Below, piece after piece: positions 16,576 through 24,687 of a stretch of 44,008 nt of DNA. How positions within the stretch are numbered: position 1 is the stretch's first letter; each line of letters starts with the position of its first letter. Below the pieces are notes generated by a model. It was not told the origin of the DNA, searched no databases, and saw nothing but the letters and a program-made list of their open reading frames with translations. Position numbers and translations under genes: made by a program. The stretch is from a virus, in IMG/VR virus record IMGVR_UViG_3300036781_000832, positions 1 through 44,008 of that record; one strand, 5' to 3'.

Positions 16576-17130
16576 GGGTGGTTCTCCCGTTCGGGTGGTT
16601 GATTTGCTGTCCGACACCCGGCAAGCAGGGCCGCAGCGGCCGGCGTCCACGATGGCGACGTGGTTGCCTCGGATGCGAGCCTGCATCGCGTCGTACGGTT
16701 GCCCGTCCGCCGTGGTGCCTGGCTCATCGATGTATTCCGCGCCGTAGCCGGCCGATAGCTCGACCTTGCCCGCCTTGATCTTGTCGATCGCGCTGCGGCG
16801 TGTGATGTAGAGGTCGACGACGAGGTAATCGCCATCGCGTCGCGGGTTCCGTGTGAAGCCGACCGCGTACTGCGCCCAGTTGTCGGCGTTGACCGACACG
16901 CCAGGGTGATCGTCCGTGATGGGCAGGCCGTCGAACGAGGCCATCGCCTCCGGATCGAAGACCTCGGACTCCGGCCGATAGACCTGAATGATCCGTTCGG
17001 GATCGCCGTCCAGGCCGATCTCCTCGGCCATGTACTCCTGCGTGCCGATTCGCGCGATGCGCGCGGGCACGACAAGGTAGCCCTCGGCCGTCATGCGGCG
17101 AGCGCTGAGCAAATCGAGGGTCAGCTTCAT
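15937..17130 (-). CDS. Prohead protease-scaffold fusion (DUF2213 type)
   Basis: A 397-residue protein in two parts. Residues 1-180 match DUF2213 (FDGLPITDDHPGVSVNADNW, LSAGYGAEYID, GNHVAIVDAGRCGPACR), a putative prohead protease domain. The rest is helical and Glu/Ala-rich, with a long coiled coil (MTPQQMAAEITRLKAELAKA), as in scaffolds. The ATG at 17130 overlaps the stop of the minor head gene (ATGA). An internal start at 16575 probably yields the scaffold alone. It assembles the procapsid and is then processed. Confidence 0.88.
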   Translation of the reverse strand: MKLTLDLLSARRMTAEGYLVVPARIARIGTQEYMAEEIGLDGDPERIIQVYRPESEVFDPEAMASFDGLPITDDHPGVSVNADNWAQYAVGFTRNPRRDGDYLVVDLYITRRSAIDKIKAGKVELSAGYGAEYIDEPGTTADGQPYDAMQARIRGNHVAIVDAGRCGPACRVSDSKSTTRTGEPPMAKRRINVGDGITLELEENEASVVESIANKLQAANSQVGQLESDLETATAPTDVEGTQMTPQQMAAEITRLKAELAKATASADEVPEARDAAIAVATKVIGDAKRLVPAIVTDGKPLAAIRREVVVTAYEKQKAMLDALLGGKAPADADQPTIDTAFNVLAASAPAAAASHTNDGADDAVARALASQRHNTADADDPRAAYANRLTTAYKGK

Positions 17131-17966
17131 TCGTCGTCGATCTTCACGTGAGGGAGCGCCACGCACCGGCAGTTGTAGTCCTCGCCCGGATTCCCGGTGT
17201 CCGTCGGCGGGTCGTCCCACCGATAGACCTTGCCGTCATGAGCCGCGTGGCTGTCGCGCACGCGCTCGTCGCCCGACGTCTGCCAGGTGTATTCCTCTAT
17301 GCCCAGTTCGAGATGCCGCGCCTTGGTGATCGCGCTGTTCATCTTCGCGGTCTGGTCGCGGGCGATGAACTTCGCCCGCGATTCGGTGACATCGGTAATC
17401 TTCTGGATGTCGTCCGCGAGGTCCGACGCCCGTCGACCCTGCGTCACACCCGACAGCACCACGTTGCCGATCTTGTCGAAGTAGGTGCTGTGCACCGACT
17501 TGATCAGCTGGACATTGGCGGCCTTAGCCAGCGCGATGGTCGATCGCACGTCGGCCATGGCCATCATCGGTCCGATGTCGGGCCCGAAGGCGCCACGCAC
17601 GGACGACACAATGGTGCTGGTTGCCTGCTTGTCGACACGACCCGCCGCCTGCGCGGCGATCCGTGCGGCCCACTGGTCGATACCACCGAAGCGACGCGAG
17701 GCTGCGGAGATCGATCGCTCCACTGCCTCCACGAAGCTCAGCCCAAACGACCCGCCACCATCAGCCGGGGCATCGCGAGTGAGCGCCGGTTCCGCGCGCA
17801 GCAGCGGCAGAACCTCCGCCTCCACTGCCGCGCGCATCTGTGCGACGAGTCCAAGCAGGTCGGCCCGATAGGAAGCTTCGGCGGAGCGGTTAGGCCGCGT
17901 TGGCCGCAGCTTCCGCTGCCGGATCCTTCGGCCCTGGCGCTTCAGGATTTGCGGCAGGGTCAACAT
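17127..17966 (-). CDS. Minor head protein (Mu gpF / SPP1 gp7-like)
   Basis: A 279-residue protein. The C-terminal region carries the family signature: IARDQTAKMNSAITKARHLE, WQTSGDERVRDSHAAHDGKV and PGEDYNCRCVALP. The family is found inside the capsid near the portal. The start at 17966 lies 77 bases inside the portal gene, an unusually long overlap, but the reading is continuous and basic from the first residue. It ends in an ATGA overlap with the protease-scaffold gene. Confidence 0.88.
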   Translation of the reverse strand: MLTLPQILKRQGRRIRQRKLRPTRPNRSAEASYRADLLGLVAQMRAAVEAEVLPLLRAEPALTRDAPADGGGSFGLSFVEAVERSISAASRRFGGIDQWAARIAAQAAGRVDKQATSTIVSSVRGAFGPDIGPMMAMADVRSTIALAKAANVQLIKSVHSTYFDKIGNVVLSGVTQGRRASDLADDIQKITDVTESRAKFIARDQTAKMNSAITKARHLELGIEEYTWQTSGDERVRDSHAAHDGKVYRWDDPPTDTGNPGEDYNCRCVALPHVKIDDE

Positions 17967-19317
17967 CAGGGTCTTCCATCGGTCCGGCGAGTTGCTGTGC
18001 CAGTTCCACGTCCTTGGCGGTCATCTTCGAGTACGTGCCGTTCTCCAGCAGCTCGGCGGCGACAACGCCCTCTGTCACCACGCCGATGGCCAGGTACACC
18101 TGATCACGGTCCGCGCGAGTCTTCTCCAGCGTCGCCTTCTCCGTGTCCGACATCTGCCAGAGCGGGTTGAAGGTCATCTCGAGGTCGTCGGGGTACACGC
18201 CGAGGCTGGCCCGCATCAGCACCTCGTCCAGAAGCTCCAGCGGTGGCCGCAGGTCGTCTTCCTGATCGGAACTGATCCGGTCGTAGTAGTTGCGCGTGTC
18301 GCTGTCCCCACTGGCATTCATGCCGTCCGGCGACTTGCCGAAAAGGCGGGTTGCGGGGATGTCCGCGCCGCCGGCGATATCGCTCATGAACTGCTGCATG
18401 ACGTCCTTGACGCCGGCGAAGCTGTTCGTCTTCTGGCTATGGTCGTCGGCGCCGTCGATCAGGAGCATGCGGTTGAACGACTTCATCATCGCCGCAAGGG
18501 CAAAGCGCTTCTTGACCAGCTCCGTTCCCTCGTCGGTCGAGAGCATATCGCCGAGGCCAGCCACCTTCAGAACGTCGACAACGGCCTCGAAGAACATCGA
18601 GGCGGTGCCCTGCGTGACGGTGTCGTAACGCGTCAGCGAGTCGTACAGCCGCTGCAACACCGAATCGTGCCAGTAGCCGTTGGTGATGTACTGCTGCCAG
18701 GGCAACTCTGCACCCTGGAACTGGATCATCCGGCTGTGGTGCACCTCGAGCGACGTGCCGGCGATCCGGAACGTCTCCGGCTGGCCGAACATCGAACTGA
18801 TCGGGTCCAGTACGGCCGCGCCCGCCCCTCGGCTGGCACGATATCGGTCCAGCACGTGGAGCGAGATATGCGCCCCCTGCTGGATGGTTGCCGGGTCCAG
18901 CGGTGCTTTCGGGTCTTGCCCCTTCACATGCACGAAGATCGCTGAGCCGCCGTAGAGGCGACCCCAGGCGACGGCATCCTTGACCTTCGCCTTCAGCTTC
19001 AGGCGCTTCTCCAGCGCATAGAACGGCTTCATCTGTTCGTCAGTGAACGCGGTCTTACGCGTCACCCACGCCCGCGTCATGTCCGACGCAGGGATGTCCA
19101 CGACCTTCCCGGCAAGCCAGTTCGTGCGATAGAGAACTTCAAGCTCGTTCTGGTCGATGACCCGGCCTATGACGTAGCGGCCATAGCTCGCCTTGTCCCG
19201 TGGGTCACCGAGGCCCGCGACGAGGTTCTGCAGGGTGTCGGAGGCTGACGTCCGACGCTTGTTGGTCGCCGTCGGCGGCGCACTCCTTTGTCCGCCGCGG
19301 CGGTTGCGTCGGCTCAT
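17890..19317 (-). CDS. Portal protein (DUF1073 family)
   Basis: A 475-residue protein. [59 protein letters not shown] and the later [20 protein letters not shown] segment are typical of DUF1073 portals. It forms the dodecameric DNA channel at one capsid vertex. The acidic C-terminus ([20 protein letters not shown]) overlaps the minor head gene. Some members of this family carry an extra anti-CBASS Acb1 domain; the length here is that of a portal alone. Confidence 0.9.
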   Translation of the reverse strand: MSRRNRRGGQRSAPPTATNKRRTSASDTLQNLVAGLGDPRDKASYGRYVIGRVIDQNELEVLYRTNWLAGKVVDIPASDMTRAWVTRKTAFTDEQMKPFYALEKRLKLKAKVKDAVAWGRLYGGSAIFVHVKGQDPKAPLDPATIQQGAHISLHVLDRYRASRGAGAAVLDPISSMFGQPETFRIAGTSLEVHHSRMIQFQGAELPWQQYITNGYWHDSVLQRLYDSLTRYDTVTQGTASMFFEAVVDVLKVAGLGDMLSTDEGTELVKKRFALAAMMKSFNRMLLIDGADDHSQKTNSFAGVKDVMQQFMSDIAGGADIPATRLFGKSPDGMNASGDSDTRNYYDRISSDQEDDLRPPLELLDEVLMRASLGVYPDDLEMTFNPLWQMSDTEKATLEKTRADRDQVYLAIGVVTEGVVAAELLENGTYSKMTAKDVELAQQLAGPMEDPDVDPAANPEAPGPKDPAAEAAANAA

Positions 19318-20894
19318 ACCCAGTCGCCCCAGTTGCTACTGGCATTCGCCAGCAAGTCATTGATCGCATCGGCCAGGGCGTCGACCTGGTCATCGTGTTC
19401 GTGCGTGTCATCGGCGGTGAATGCCTCACACTCGGCGAGGAAGGCGCTTACCCAATCTGCTTCCTCGGGCAGCAGCACGTATCCCGAGTCGATGTAAGAC
19501 ACCACGTCCATGACGCGGGTCAGCTTGTCGATGGAACGCTGGACGCCCTCCACCGGGATACGTCCTTTGCCTGCCTCTCCGGAGGCGATGTCCTGAATCA
19601 GGCCGGTGCCGCTGGCCTTGTCCTCGATCATCATCTTCCGGAGAGGCGCGCCGACCTTGTGGTCGTACGTTTTGTGCTTCGCCCAGAAGTCGAAGGCATT
19701 CCGCCTCAGCTTCGGTGCTTCCCACTTCCCGCGCAGCAGGTCCAGCAGGTACAGCTTCCCGTCGTCGCCAAGACCGGCGAGCAAGAACACGCTGAAGTCG
19801 TTGCGCTCCTTGGTCTTCTGAGCCGTGTCGACGTAGATCTTGCGCACCTTCAGGCGCGGCAAGGCCTTCCATCGGCCGAAGCCGTCCGTCTTGATGATGT
19901 CGCCGCCCAGGGCGGTGGGCCGCTGCTGGTACTGCGCATTGAAGACGTAGCGCGACACCTTCGCGCCGTCCTGATCGGCACCGGCGCCCTTCTCCATGGC
20001 CAGGAGGTCCGCCAGCGGCTCCTTGTAAGGCCAATAGCTGAAGCGGCCCTTCTCGTCGCGCTCGCCGCTGTCGACCATTTCCCGGATGTGCTCGGGCAGG
20101 TTCGCCACATAGGCATCGTCGATCAGCGCGGGGATCACCACGTGGCGCCATTCGCCCGGCAGGTTGCCCGCGGCGATGAAGCCGGAGACGTCCTGCTCGG
20201 CGAGGCGCTGCATGATCACGATGATCGGTGTGCGCGGATTGGCCTTTCGGCTCTTCACCGTGGACAGAAGGCGGCGATTGGCCGCCGTGCGCTTCGGCTT
20301 GCTGTAGGCGTCCTCGGGCTTCAGCGGGTCATCGATGATGATGGCGCCCTGCCATCCGTCATCCATGTGGCCGGCGCGGAAGCCCGTGATCTGGCCGCCG
20401 AGGCTGACCGCATACACGCCACCGGCCTTCTTGCCGTCGACCACCACGTTCCAGCGCTTCTTAGCCTTGGCGTCGTCGGCCACGGGCAGCGCCCACGAGG
20501 CTTGGAACTCGTCCGACTGCACCATCTCCTTCGCGGTCTGCGAGTTCAGAAGCGCCAGGTCGTCGCCGCCTGCGATGTGTAGGAAACGTGCTCGCGGGTT
20601 CTTAGCCAAGCCCCGTGCGATCAGGTTAATGACGACCATTTCGGTCTTAGACGAGCCCGGGGGCACGTTGACGACAAGGTTCTGTGTCTCGCCCGAGATG
20701 ACCCGCTCGATCTCCTCGGCCAGCAGCACGTGGTGCCAGTTGACCCGGAACTTCATCCCCTGCCGGTGCTTGAAGAACACCCGGGTGAACATCAGGTGGT
20801 CGCGCTCGCACTCCTGCTTGAGCACCTCCCGGTATACCGGGTCGTCAGAACTCGCTTCGGAGCTTGGCGAGAGCGGTAGCGACTTGCTGCGCAT
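19314..20894 (-). CDS. terL: Terminase large subunit
   Basis: A 526-residue DNA-packaging motor. The ATPase domain has a Walker A-like PPGSSKTE near residue 78 and a Walker B region around [17 protein letters not shown]. The C-terminal nuclease domain follows, with [17 protein letters not shown] and an acidic end [15 protein letters not shown]. The gene starts 50 bases inside the small-subunit gene and ends in an ATGA overlap with the portal. It cuts the concatemer and drives DNA into the procapsid. Confidence 0.95.
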   Translation of the reverse strand: MRSKSLPLSPSSEASSDDPVYREVLKQECERDHLMFTRVFFKHRQGMKFRVNWHHVLLAEEIERVISGETQNLVVNVPPGSSKTEMVVINLIARGLAKNPRARFLHIAGGDDLALLNSQTAKEMVQSDEFQASWALPVADDAKAKKRWNVVVDGKKAGGVYAVSLGGQITGFRAGHMDDGWQGAIIIDDPLKPEDAYSKPKRTAANRRLLSTVKSRKANPRTPIIVIMQRLAEQDVSGFIAAGNLPGEWRHVVIPALIDDAYVANLPEHIREMVDSGERDEKGRFSYWPYKEPLADLLAMEKGAGADQDGAKVSRYVFNAQYQQRPTALGGDIIKTDGFGRWKALPRLKVRKIYVDTAQKTKERNDFSVFLLAGLGDDGKLYLLDLLRGKWEAPKLRRNAFDFWAKHKTYDHKVGAPLRKMMIEDKASGTGLIQDIASGEAGKGRIPVEGVQRSIDKLTRVMDVVSYIDSGYVLLPEEADWVSAFLAECEAFTADDTHEHDDQVDALADAINDLLANASSNWGDWV

Positions 20895-21474
20895 CGACTG
20901 CTACCACCTGCCCGCTTCCCGGCGGCGCATCACCACCGGAACCTATGTTGTAGGCGTCGCGCTCCAAGCCGATCAGCTTGTGCAGCGTGTCGCCCAAGTC
21001 CTTCATCGTCTTCACCCGGCCCGGCAGGCTGACCACGGCGTTGAACATCGCCAGCGCCTTGTCCGGCACAAAGTCCTCGCCGAGCATCTCGCCGAGCTTC
21101 TCCAGTTCGGGAACGCTCCCCGTCTGGACCTGCAGTTCCGTCAGCAGGCTCATGGCTAGCGAACGAGCCGCGCCAATGTCCTTCCGGTGGCCCAGGCGGA
21201 TGCGTGCCTGGACCTCGGCCTCCACCTCGACACGGGTGGCCTCGTTAACCTTGGTGGCCGCACTAACCTCAGCACTAACCAGGGCGTCGCTAACCTTGGC
21301 ATCGGCCCTCGCCTTGACCTTTGCAGCAAGGTTTCGGGTCCATCCGTGCTTCCGGGCATGCTTGACGATCGCGGCATCGGAGACGCCGAACTGCTCGCCC
21401 ATGTCCTTCAGCGACCGAATACCCGCCCGGTAGTGGGACTCCAATGCATCCCAGTCGATCTTTGCTCGCTTCAT
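20845..21474 (-). CDS. terS: Terminase small subunit
   Basis: A 209-residue protein. The first 50 residues form a helix-turn-helix ([37 protein letters not shown]). A long helical region with many acidic and Arg residues follows and should drive oligomerisation. It recognises the packaging site. The ATG at 21474 overlaps the stop of the GIY-YIG gene (ATGA). Its DNA-binding domain is clearly related to that of the gene just before it. Confidence 0.88.
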   Translation of the reverse strand: MKRAKIDWDALESHYRAGIRSLKDMGEQFGVSDAAIVKHARKHGWTRNLAAKVKARADAKVSDALVSAEVSAATKVNEATRVEVEAEVQARIRLGHRKDIGAARSLAMSLLTELQVQTGSVPELEKLGEMLGEDFVPDKALAMFNAVVSLPGRVKTMKDLGDTLHKLIGLERDAYNIGSGGDAPPGSGQVVAVDAQQVATALAKLRSEF

Positions 21475-21947
21475 TGCAGTACTGCCCGCCGGGCGACGAG
21501 GCGCAGGTCGTCCGCATCGAGGGCGAACCACTCACCGCGCACGCGCTTGCATTCGAACATCTTATGTAGTGCCCGCTCTTCGGCCCGCATATTGCCGACG
21601 AAGTAGCAGATCGCCACCTTGACCTCGAACGGACTGGAACACTGGTGGGTCTTCAGCCTGCTATCGAAATGGGTGGCGATCCCGACCTTGTAGTAAGCCG
21701 CGTCGTCGACCTCCACGTAGATCACGTACAGAAAGCCGGATCGGTCCAGTTCGTCGATCTCAGGCGCGAGTATCACATTGCGGGATGGCTTCAAGGACCG
21801 CTCCCATCCGTCTCGCTTGGCACGCTTCCCGATAGCGACGTGGGAGACGCCCTGGGCAGCGGCGATCTCACGGACGGATAGGAGCCCAGCCCTGTAGTCC
21901 GCCTCGATGCGCTCCCAGTCAGGCGCCTTCTTGTCTTGCTGCGCCAT
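21471..21947 (-). CDS. HTH plus GIY-YIG-like nuclease fusion
   Basis: A 158-residue protein. Residues 10-52 (DWERIEADYRAGLLSVREIA, GVSHVAIGKRAKRDGWERSL) align position by position with the HTH of the small terminase next door. Residues 72-142 look like a T5orf172/Mug113-type GIY-YIG domain: GFLYVIYVEV, YYKVGIATHFDSRLKTHQ and RAEERALHKMFECKRVRGEWF, with the usual Tyr, Arg and Glu places. The ATG at 21947 is preferred over a TTG at 21965. It may be a homing-type nuclease, or a helper of terminase; both are inference. Confidence 0.8.
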   Translation of the reverse strand: MAQQDKKAPDWERIEADYRAGLLSVREIAAAQGVSHVAIGKRAKRDGWERSLKPSRNVILAPEIDELDRSGFLYVIYVEVDDAAYYKVGIATHFDSRLKTHQCSSPFEVKVAICYFVGNMRAEERALHKMFECKRVRGEWFALDADDLRLVARRAVLQ

Positions 21948-22116
21948 GTGCCTTCGCCTCGCCAATCTCTACGACCACGCCGGAGCGCAGAACCTTCTCT
22001 ATCTTCGCCATGCAGGGCTTCATGCCAGTGAGGCGGCTGAGGCCTGAAAGGACCGCCATGTAGGGGAGCACCCACCACCGGAGGCGCACGGAAACATTTA
22101 GGCGCATCGTCGCCAT
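21919..22116 (-). CDS. Small membrane-associated phage protein
   Basis: A 65-residue protein, MATMRLNVSVRLRWWVLPYM followed by AVLSGLSRLTGMKPCMAKIE and a short beta tail. A hydrophobic segment is flanked by Arg and Trp. Proteins of this pattern (R-x-WW-x-PY ... LTGxxP) recur in phages near lysis and packaging genes, without known function. GGAG stands six bases before the ATG at 22116. Longer in-frame starts run back through the terminator hairpin. It overlaps the GIY-YIG gene by 29 bases. Confidence 0.7.
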   Translation of the reverse strand: MATMRLNVSVRLRWWVLPYMAVLSGLSRLTGMKPCMAKIEKVLRSGVVVEIGEAKAHGAARQEGA

Positions 22117-22135
22117 CGCGGGCTCCATAACGAAG

Positions 22136-22153
22136 AAGCCGCCCGAAGGCGGC
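22136..22153 (-). terminator. Intrinsic terminator-like hairpin
   Basis: GCCGCC and GGCGGC arms with a four-base loop, followed on the minus strand by TTCTTCGTT. It lies between the DUF2158-type gene and the small membrane protein gene and could split the lysis transcript from the packaging genes unless read through under antitermination. Confidence 0.6.
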
Positions 22154-22160
22154 TCCATGA

Positions 22161-22349
22161 CTACGCGAGGCTGATCGATGCTGGCTTCCAATGTTCCAAC
22201 GTCTCGGAATTGAACGACTTATCTTGGTGCTGCTCTTTGCTATCGAACCACTCGCACCCGACGCGGCCGCTTCCGAGAATGTCGTACACCGTCATGACGG
22301 GCCCGCCACTCTTCAGCTGAACCACATCACCTTTTTTGAAATCTGCCAT
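22161..22349 (-). CDS. DUF2158 (YodC-type) small protein
   Basis: A 62-residue protein, ADFKKGDVVQLKSGGPVMTV near the start and CEWFDSKEQHQDKSFNSETL later. This KxGDxVxLKSGGPxMTV pattern with a C-W-F strand is DUF2158, a small SH3-like beta barrel of unknown function widespread in proteobacteria and phages. AGGAG with good spacing precedes the ATG. It is followed at once by a terminator hairpin. Confidence 0.88.
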   Translation of the reverse strand: MADFKKGDVVQLKSGGPVMTVYDILGSGRVGCEWFDSKEQHQDKSFNSETLEHWKPASISLA

Positions 22350-22394
22350 GACCCGCTCCTTATGCCGTCCATTCGGCCAGCTAAGGATACGAGG

Positions 22395-22703
22395 TCACGG
22401 GGTCGACTGGCATTCCGCTGGCGGGGTGTCCTGGCTGGCCGTGGTGATCCACCAGACCAGGCAGCGCAGGCGCGCCGCGCACTTGTCGAAGGCGACCTCG
22501 GCACGGGTCTTGTTCTCTTGGATGTCCCCCACGACCAGCGTGGGCTTGAACACCGGGGCTTCGCAAAGCTTCAGCAGGCCGTCATCGGGCTTGACCGGGT
22601 CCACCACCGTTCGGGTGACCACCTGGGGGTCCGGAGCACGGGGTGCCGTCGAGCACGCAGCCAAGAGCAGGAGGCACGGCAGTGTCCAGTAGGGCTTTCG
22701 CAT
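22395..22703 (-). CDS. Rz1: Rz1-type outer-membrane spanin lipoprotein
   Basis: A 102-residue protein with a lipoprotein signal: MRKPYWTLPC followed by LLLLAAC, so Cys17 is the expected lipidated residue. A Pro-rich mature start (STAPRAPDP) follows. The gene begins inside Rz in another frame, the hallmark of Rz/Rz1 pairs, and extends beyond it. Together with Rz it fuses inner and outer membrane at the end of lysis. An ATG two codons earlier (22709) is an alternative. The C-terminal part is longer than in lambda Rz1. Confidence 0.85.
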   Translation of the reverse strand: MRKPYWTLPCLLLLAACSTAPRAPDPQVVTRTVVDPVKPDDGLLKLCEAPVFKPTLVVGDIQENKTRAEVAFDKCAARLRCLVWWITTASQDTPPAECQSTP

Positions 22704-23076
22704 CTGCATTGCTCTTCTCCAGCTCGGCGATCTTCTGGCGTACGGTGGCGGCCTTGGTGTCGGCCTTGGACAGCTCTCCCTGAAGATCGTTGAGGGCCTT
22801 GCTGTCGATGCCTTGAAGCCGTTTCAGTTCCGCGATCGCGGTGTCCTGATCCTTGTTGGCGGCGACGGCTGCCTTGAGGTCGGCGCTGACACCACCCAGG
22901 CGGCCGGACAGGTCCGTGACGTTGTCGGTCAGGCCCCTCACCGTTTCCCGGTTCTGCCACCAGGTGGCGACCGACCAGCTTCCCAGCGCGACCACTGCGA
23001 TAATCAGGCCGTACTCCAACACCAGTCGCGCCTTCGAGGTCACGAAGGCCCAGCCACTACTCAGCAGGCTTGTCAT
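22582..23076 (-). CDS. Rz: Rz-type inner-membrane spanin
   Basis: A 164-residue protein with one N-terminal membrane helix (LEYGLIIAVVALGSWSVATW, residues about 20-40). A long periplasmic coiled coil follows (VSADLKAAVAANKDQDTAIA, KALNDLQGELSKADTKAATV). The C-terminus is Gly/Pro-rich where the gene shares DNA with Rz1. It overlaps the holin gene by 20 bases. It completes the lysis cassette. Confidence 0.85.
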   Translation of the reverse strand: MTSLLSSGWAFVTSKARLVLEYGLIIAVVALGSWSVATWWQNRETVRGLTDNVTDLSGRLGGVSADLKAAVAANKDQDTAIAELKRLQGIDSKALNDLQGELSKADTKAATVRQKIAELEKSNADAKALLDTAVPPALGCVLDGTPCSGPPGGHPNGGGPGQAR

Positions 23077-23395
23077 TGTCCCGACTCCGGTTTAGGCCCA
23101 GCTGCTTCCAGACCAGGCGCTGGATAACCTGAATCGACGCTTCCGCGCCGAGCCATCCGCTTACGCCGACCGTGACAGCGGTCCACTGAAGGCTGAGTCC
23201 GGCGATCTGGCATAGCCACATCACCAGCAGCCCCACGAAGCCAGACGCGAGCCCCTGCACGCACGTCGGCCAGAATTGAACGGGTTGATGGGAATCTAGC
23301 GTCCGGACAACCCGGCCGAGGATGCCGGCGAGTGTCGCGAACGCGGCGAAGGCCACGCCCTGTATCCATCCTTGGTTCGGATCTTCCGGGCCCAT
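23057..23395 (-). CDS. Holin
   Basis: A 112-residue protein with three hydrophobic segments (around residues 12-30, 44-65 and 68-86) and a charged C-terminus (KQLGLNRSRDNDK), the layout of class I phage holins of the LydA-like type. The ATG at 23395 overlaps the endolysin stop in a TGATG; a GTG one codon upstream is also possible. It permeabilises the inner membrane and so times lysis. Placement between endolysin and Rz supports the call. Confidence 0.85.
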   Translation of the reverse strand: MGPEDPNQGWIQGVAFAAFATLAGILGRVVRTLDSHQPVQFWPTCVQGLASGFVGLLVMWLCQIAGLSLQWTAVTVGVSGWLGAEASIQVIQRLVWKQLGLNRSRDNDKPAE

Positions 23396-24027
23396 CACGC
23401 CACCACCGCGCTGTAGGTCTTCGGCGTGTACGCCGCGACGGGAGCGATGACCGCCCCGCCCTTTGCCATCGCCGCGGCGCGGTCGATGACGCCCGTGTCG
23501 TCGAACTGGCGGCCATCCCGTGAGCCCATGACGCGCGCCTGCCAGCCCTTACCGAAGGTCGGCCAGGTGCCCAGGCTGCGCAGGTATGCCATGCGTGCCT
23601 CGCAGATGGCATCGCACAGCATGACCAGACCGAGCGATGCCGCGAAGGCGCTTACTGCGCGCAGCGTTTCCGGGCCGATGGCCCCGTCAGGGTCCACCGC
23701 CACGATTCGCTGGAGCGCGCGGGAAGCGGTGCGAACACCCGAGTTCACCGCGAAGTCGAAAACGGCGTAGTCCACGCCGGCGGGCAACTCGTCACCCCCA
23801 ACCAAGTCCCAGTAGCGCCTACGGTAGATCGCGTCGCGCTCGGCGGTGGTCATCTTCCGGACGTCGCGGGTCGGCAGTCGCCGATCGCGCCGGTCCTCGT
23901 CGTAAACCGCCTGGGTCACGCCGTTCAGCGTAGCCGCGCCAGGGTCGAGCGGGTGATTCGAATAGCCGCCCTCGTAGGCCAGCGTGAGTTTCAGGCTGGT
24001 CGGGAAGTTCGAGGCGGTCATCGGCAT
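23395..24027 (-). CDS. Endolysin, glycoside hydrolase family 108 type
   Basis: A 210-residue muramidase-like protein. The N-terminal LKLTLAYEGGYSNHPLDPGA carries the GH108 catalytic Glu in EGGY. GVTQAVYDEDRR, RRYWDLVGGDELPAGVDYAV and FDFAVNSGVRTASRALQRIV follow in the usual order; the C-terminal part is the peptidoglycan-binding 3-type region. No signal peptide is seen, so it should need the holin for release. I chose ATG 24027 because the earlier ATG at 24090 lies within the terminator hairpin. No strong Shine-Dalgarno is visible. Confidence 0.88.
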   Translation of the reverse strand: MPMTASNFPTSLKLTLAYEGGYSNHPLDPGAATLNGVTQAVYDEDRRDRRLPTRDVRKMTTAERDAIYRRRYWDLVGGDELPAGVDYAVFDFAVNSGVRTASRALQRIVAVDPDGAIGPETLRAVSAFAASLGLVMLCDAICEARMAYLRSLGTWPTFGKGWQARVMGSRDGRQFDDTGVIDRAAAMAKGGAVIAPVAAYTPKTYSAVVA

Positions 24028-24080
24028 CACGTACGAAATGGGCCCGCGCCGAAGCACTGCCGGCCCCTTAAACGAAGAAA

Positions 24081-24101
24081 CCCGGCACATGGCCGGGTTT
24101 T
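24081..24101. terminator. Bidirectional intrinsic terminator, possible tR' equivalent
   Basis: Arms CCCGGC and GCCGGG around a five-base loop, with TTTCTTCGTTT after it on the minus strand and TTTT after it on the plus strand. It stands about 35 bases downstream of the candidate late promoter and before the endolysin gene. Late expression would then depend on antitermination, as in lambda. Confidence 0.75.
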
Positions 24102-24137
24102 GTGGCGGTCAATTCACATGGAATTCCGCATGATGAA

Positions 24138-24166
24138 ATCATGCGAGAAAGCGTCCGGAAAGTCAA
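24138..24166 (-). promoter_or_regulatory. Candidate late promoter (pR'-like)
   Basis: On the minus strand TTGACT (24166-24161) and CATGAT (24143-24138) are 17 bases apart, with a predicted start near 24131. A 7-base-arm inverted repeat GCATGAT-GAA-ATCATGC (24128-24144) covers the -10 box and could bind a regulator. The promoter begins in the last codons of the GIY-YIG-like gene and leads into the terminator and lysis genes. Confidence 0.6.
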
Positions 24167-24687
24167 CACCTCGCGAACAGCCGCTTTCGCTTCGTGGTGA
24201 TGGTCACGCCATGCGAAGGTGCCGGCGTCGTATAGCACGCACCGACAGGCACGCCATCGGCGTCCAGTATCGACAGCTTCCCCGCTCCATCGAGCAATTG
24301 TTCTCGAAAGCTGATGCGTCCGCCGGCGAACGGATGCGGCGTGTGCCGCGCATGTCGCGGCGGATGCGACATCTGGTGCGCAGCGATGTCGTAAACGTCA
24401 GCCTCCAGGCCACGGATCTCCGCCTCGGTCGCCACCCTACCCCACGGGTCGAACCACTCTCCACGCAGCCGCGCATGCGCATATGCCTCGTGCATCATCG
24501 CCTCACGCTGGGATGCGGTCAGCTTGTCGCCCACGTCGCAGGAATACACCTGGCTGACGGGATATGGGCAGCCCGTCTGTATTTCGCTCAACCGCTGCCG
24601 AACGCTGCCGGCGCGGCCGAGCTTCACCAACGTGCGGCCGGGCGACGCAACGAAGATCGCATAGATGAAGTATTCCAGCTTGTTCAT
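24163..24687 (-). CDS. GIY-YIG-like (T5orf172/Mug113-type) protein
   Basis: A 174-residue protein. MNKLEYFIYAIFV, GRTLVKLGRAGSVRQRLSEI, QTGCPYPVSQ and MHEAYAHARLRGEWFDPWG follow the order of a GIY-YIG domain of the T5orf172 type. A C-terminal extension of about 70 residues, ending KRKRLFARC, has no recognised motif. The start at 24687 overlaps the upstream stop (ATGA); the longer frame to 24849 is a shadow. It is a second, distinct GIY-YIG-like gene in this phage. Nuclease activity is not certain. Confidence 0.7.
   Translation of the reverse strand: MNKLEYFIYAIFVASPGRTLVKLGRAGSVRQRLSEIQTGCPYPVSQVYSCDVGDKLTASQREAMMHEAYAHARLRGEWFDPWGRVATEAEIRGLEADVYDIAAHQMSHPPRHARHTPHPFAGGRISFREQLLDGAGKLSILDADGVPVGACYTTPAPSHGVTITTKRKRLFARC

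Noticed and set aside
17890-19317. Anti-CBASS Acb1 function for the DUF1073 protein
   Set aside because: Length and gene order are those of a plain portal; I see no extra phosphodiesterase domain.
19200-20582. 460-codon plus-strand frame opposite the terminase
   Set aside because: Same effect: low-quality sequence, no ribosome site, and it would need antisense transcription of the packaging genes.
24028-24090. Longer endolysin start at 24090 with 21 more residues
   Set aside because: The extra codons run through the terminator hairpin, and the added residues do not look like a signal sequence.
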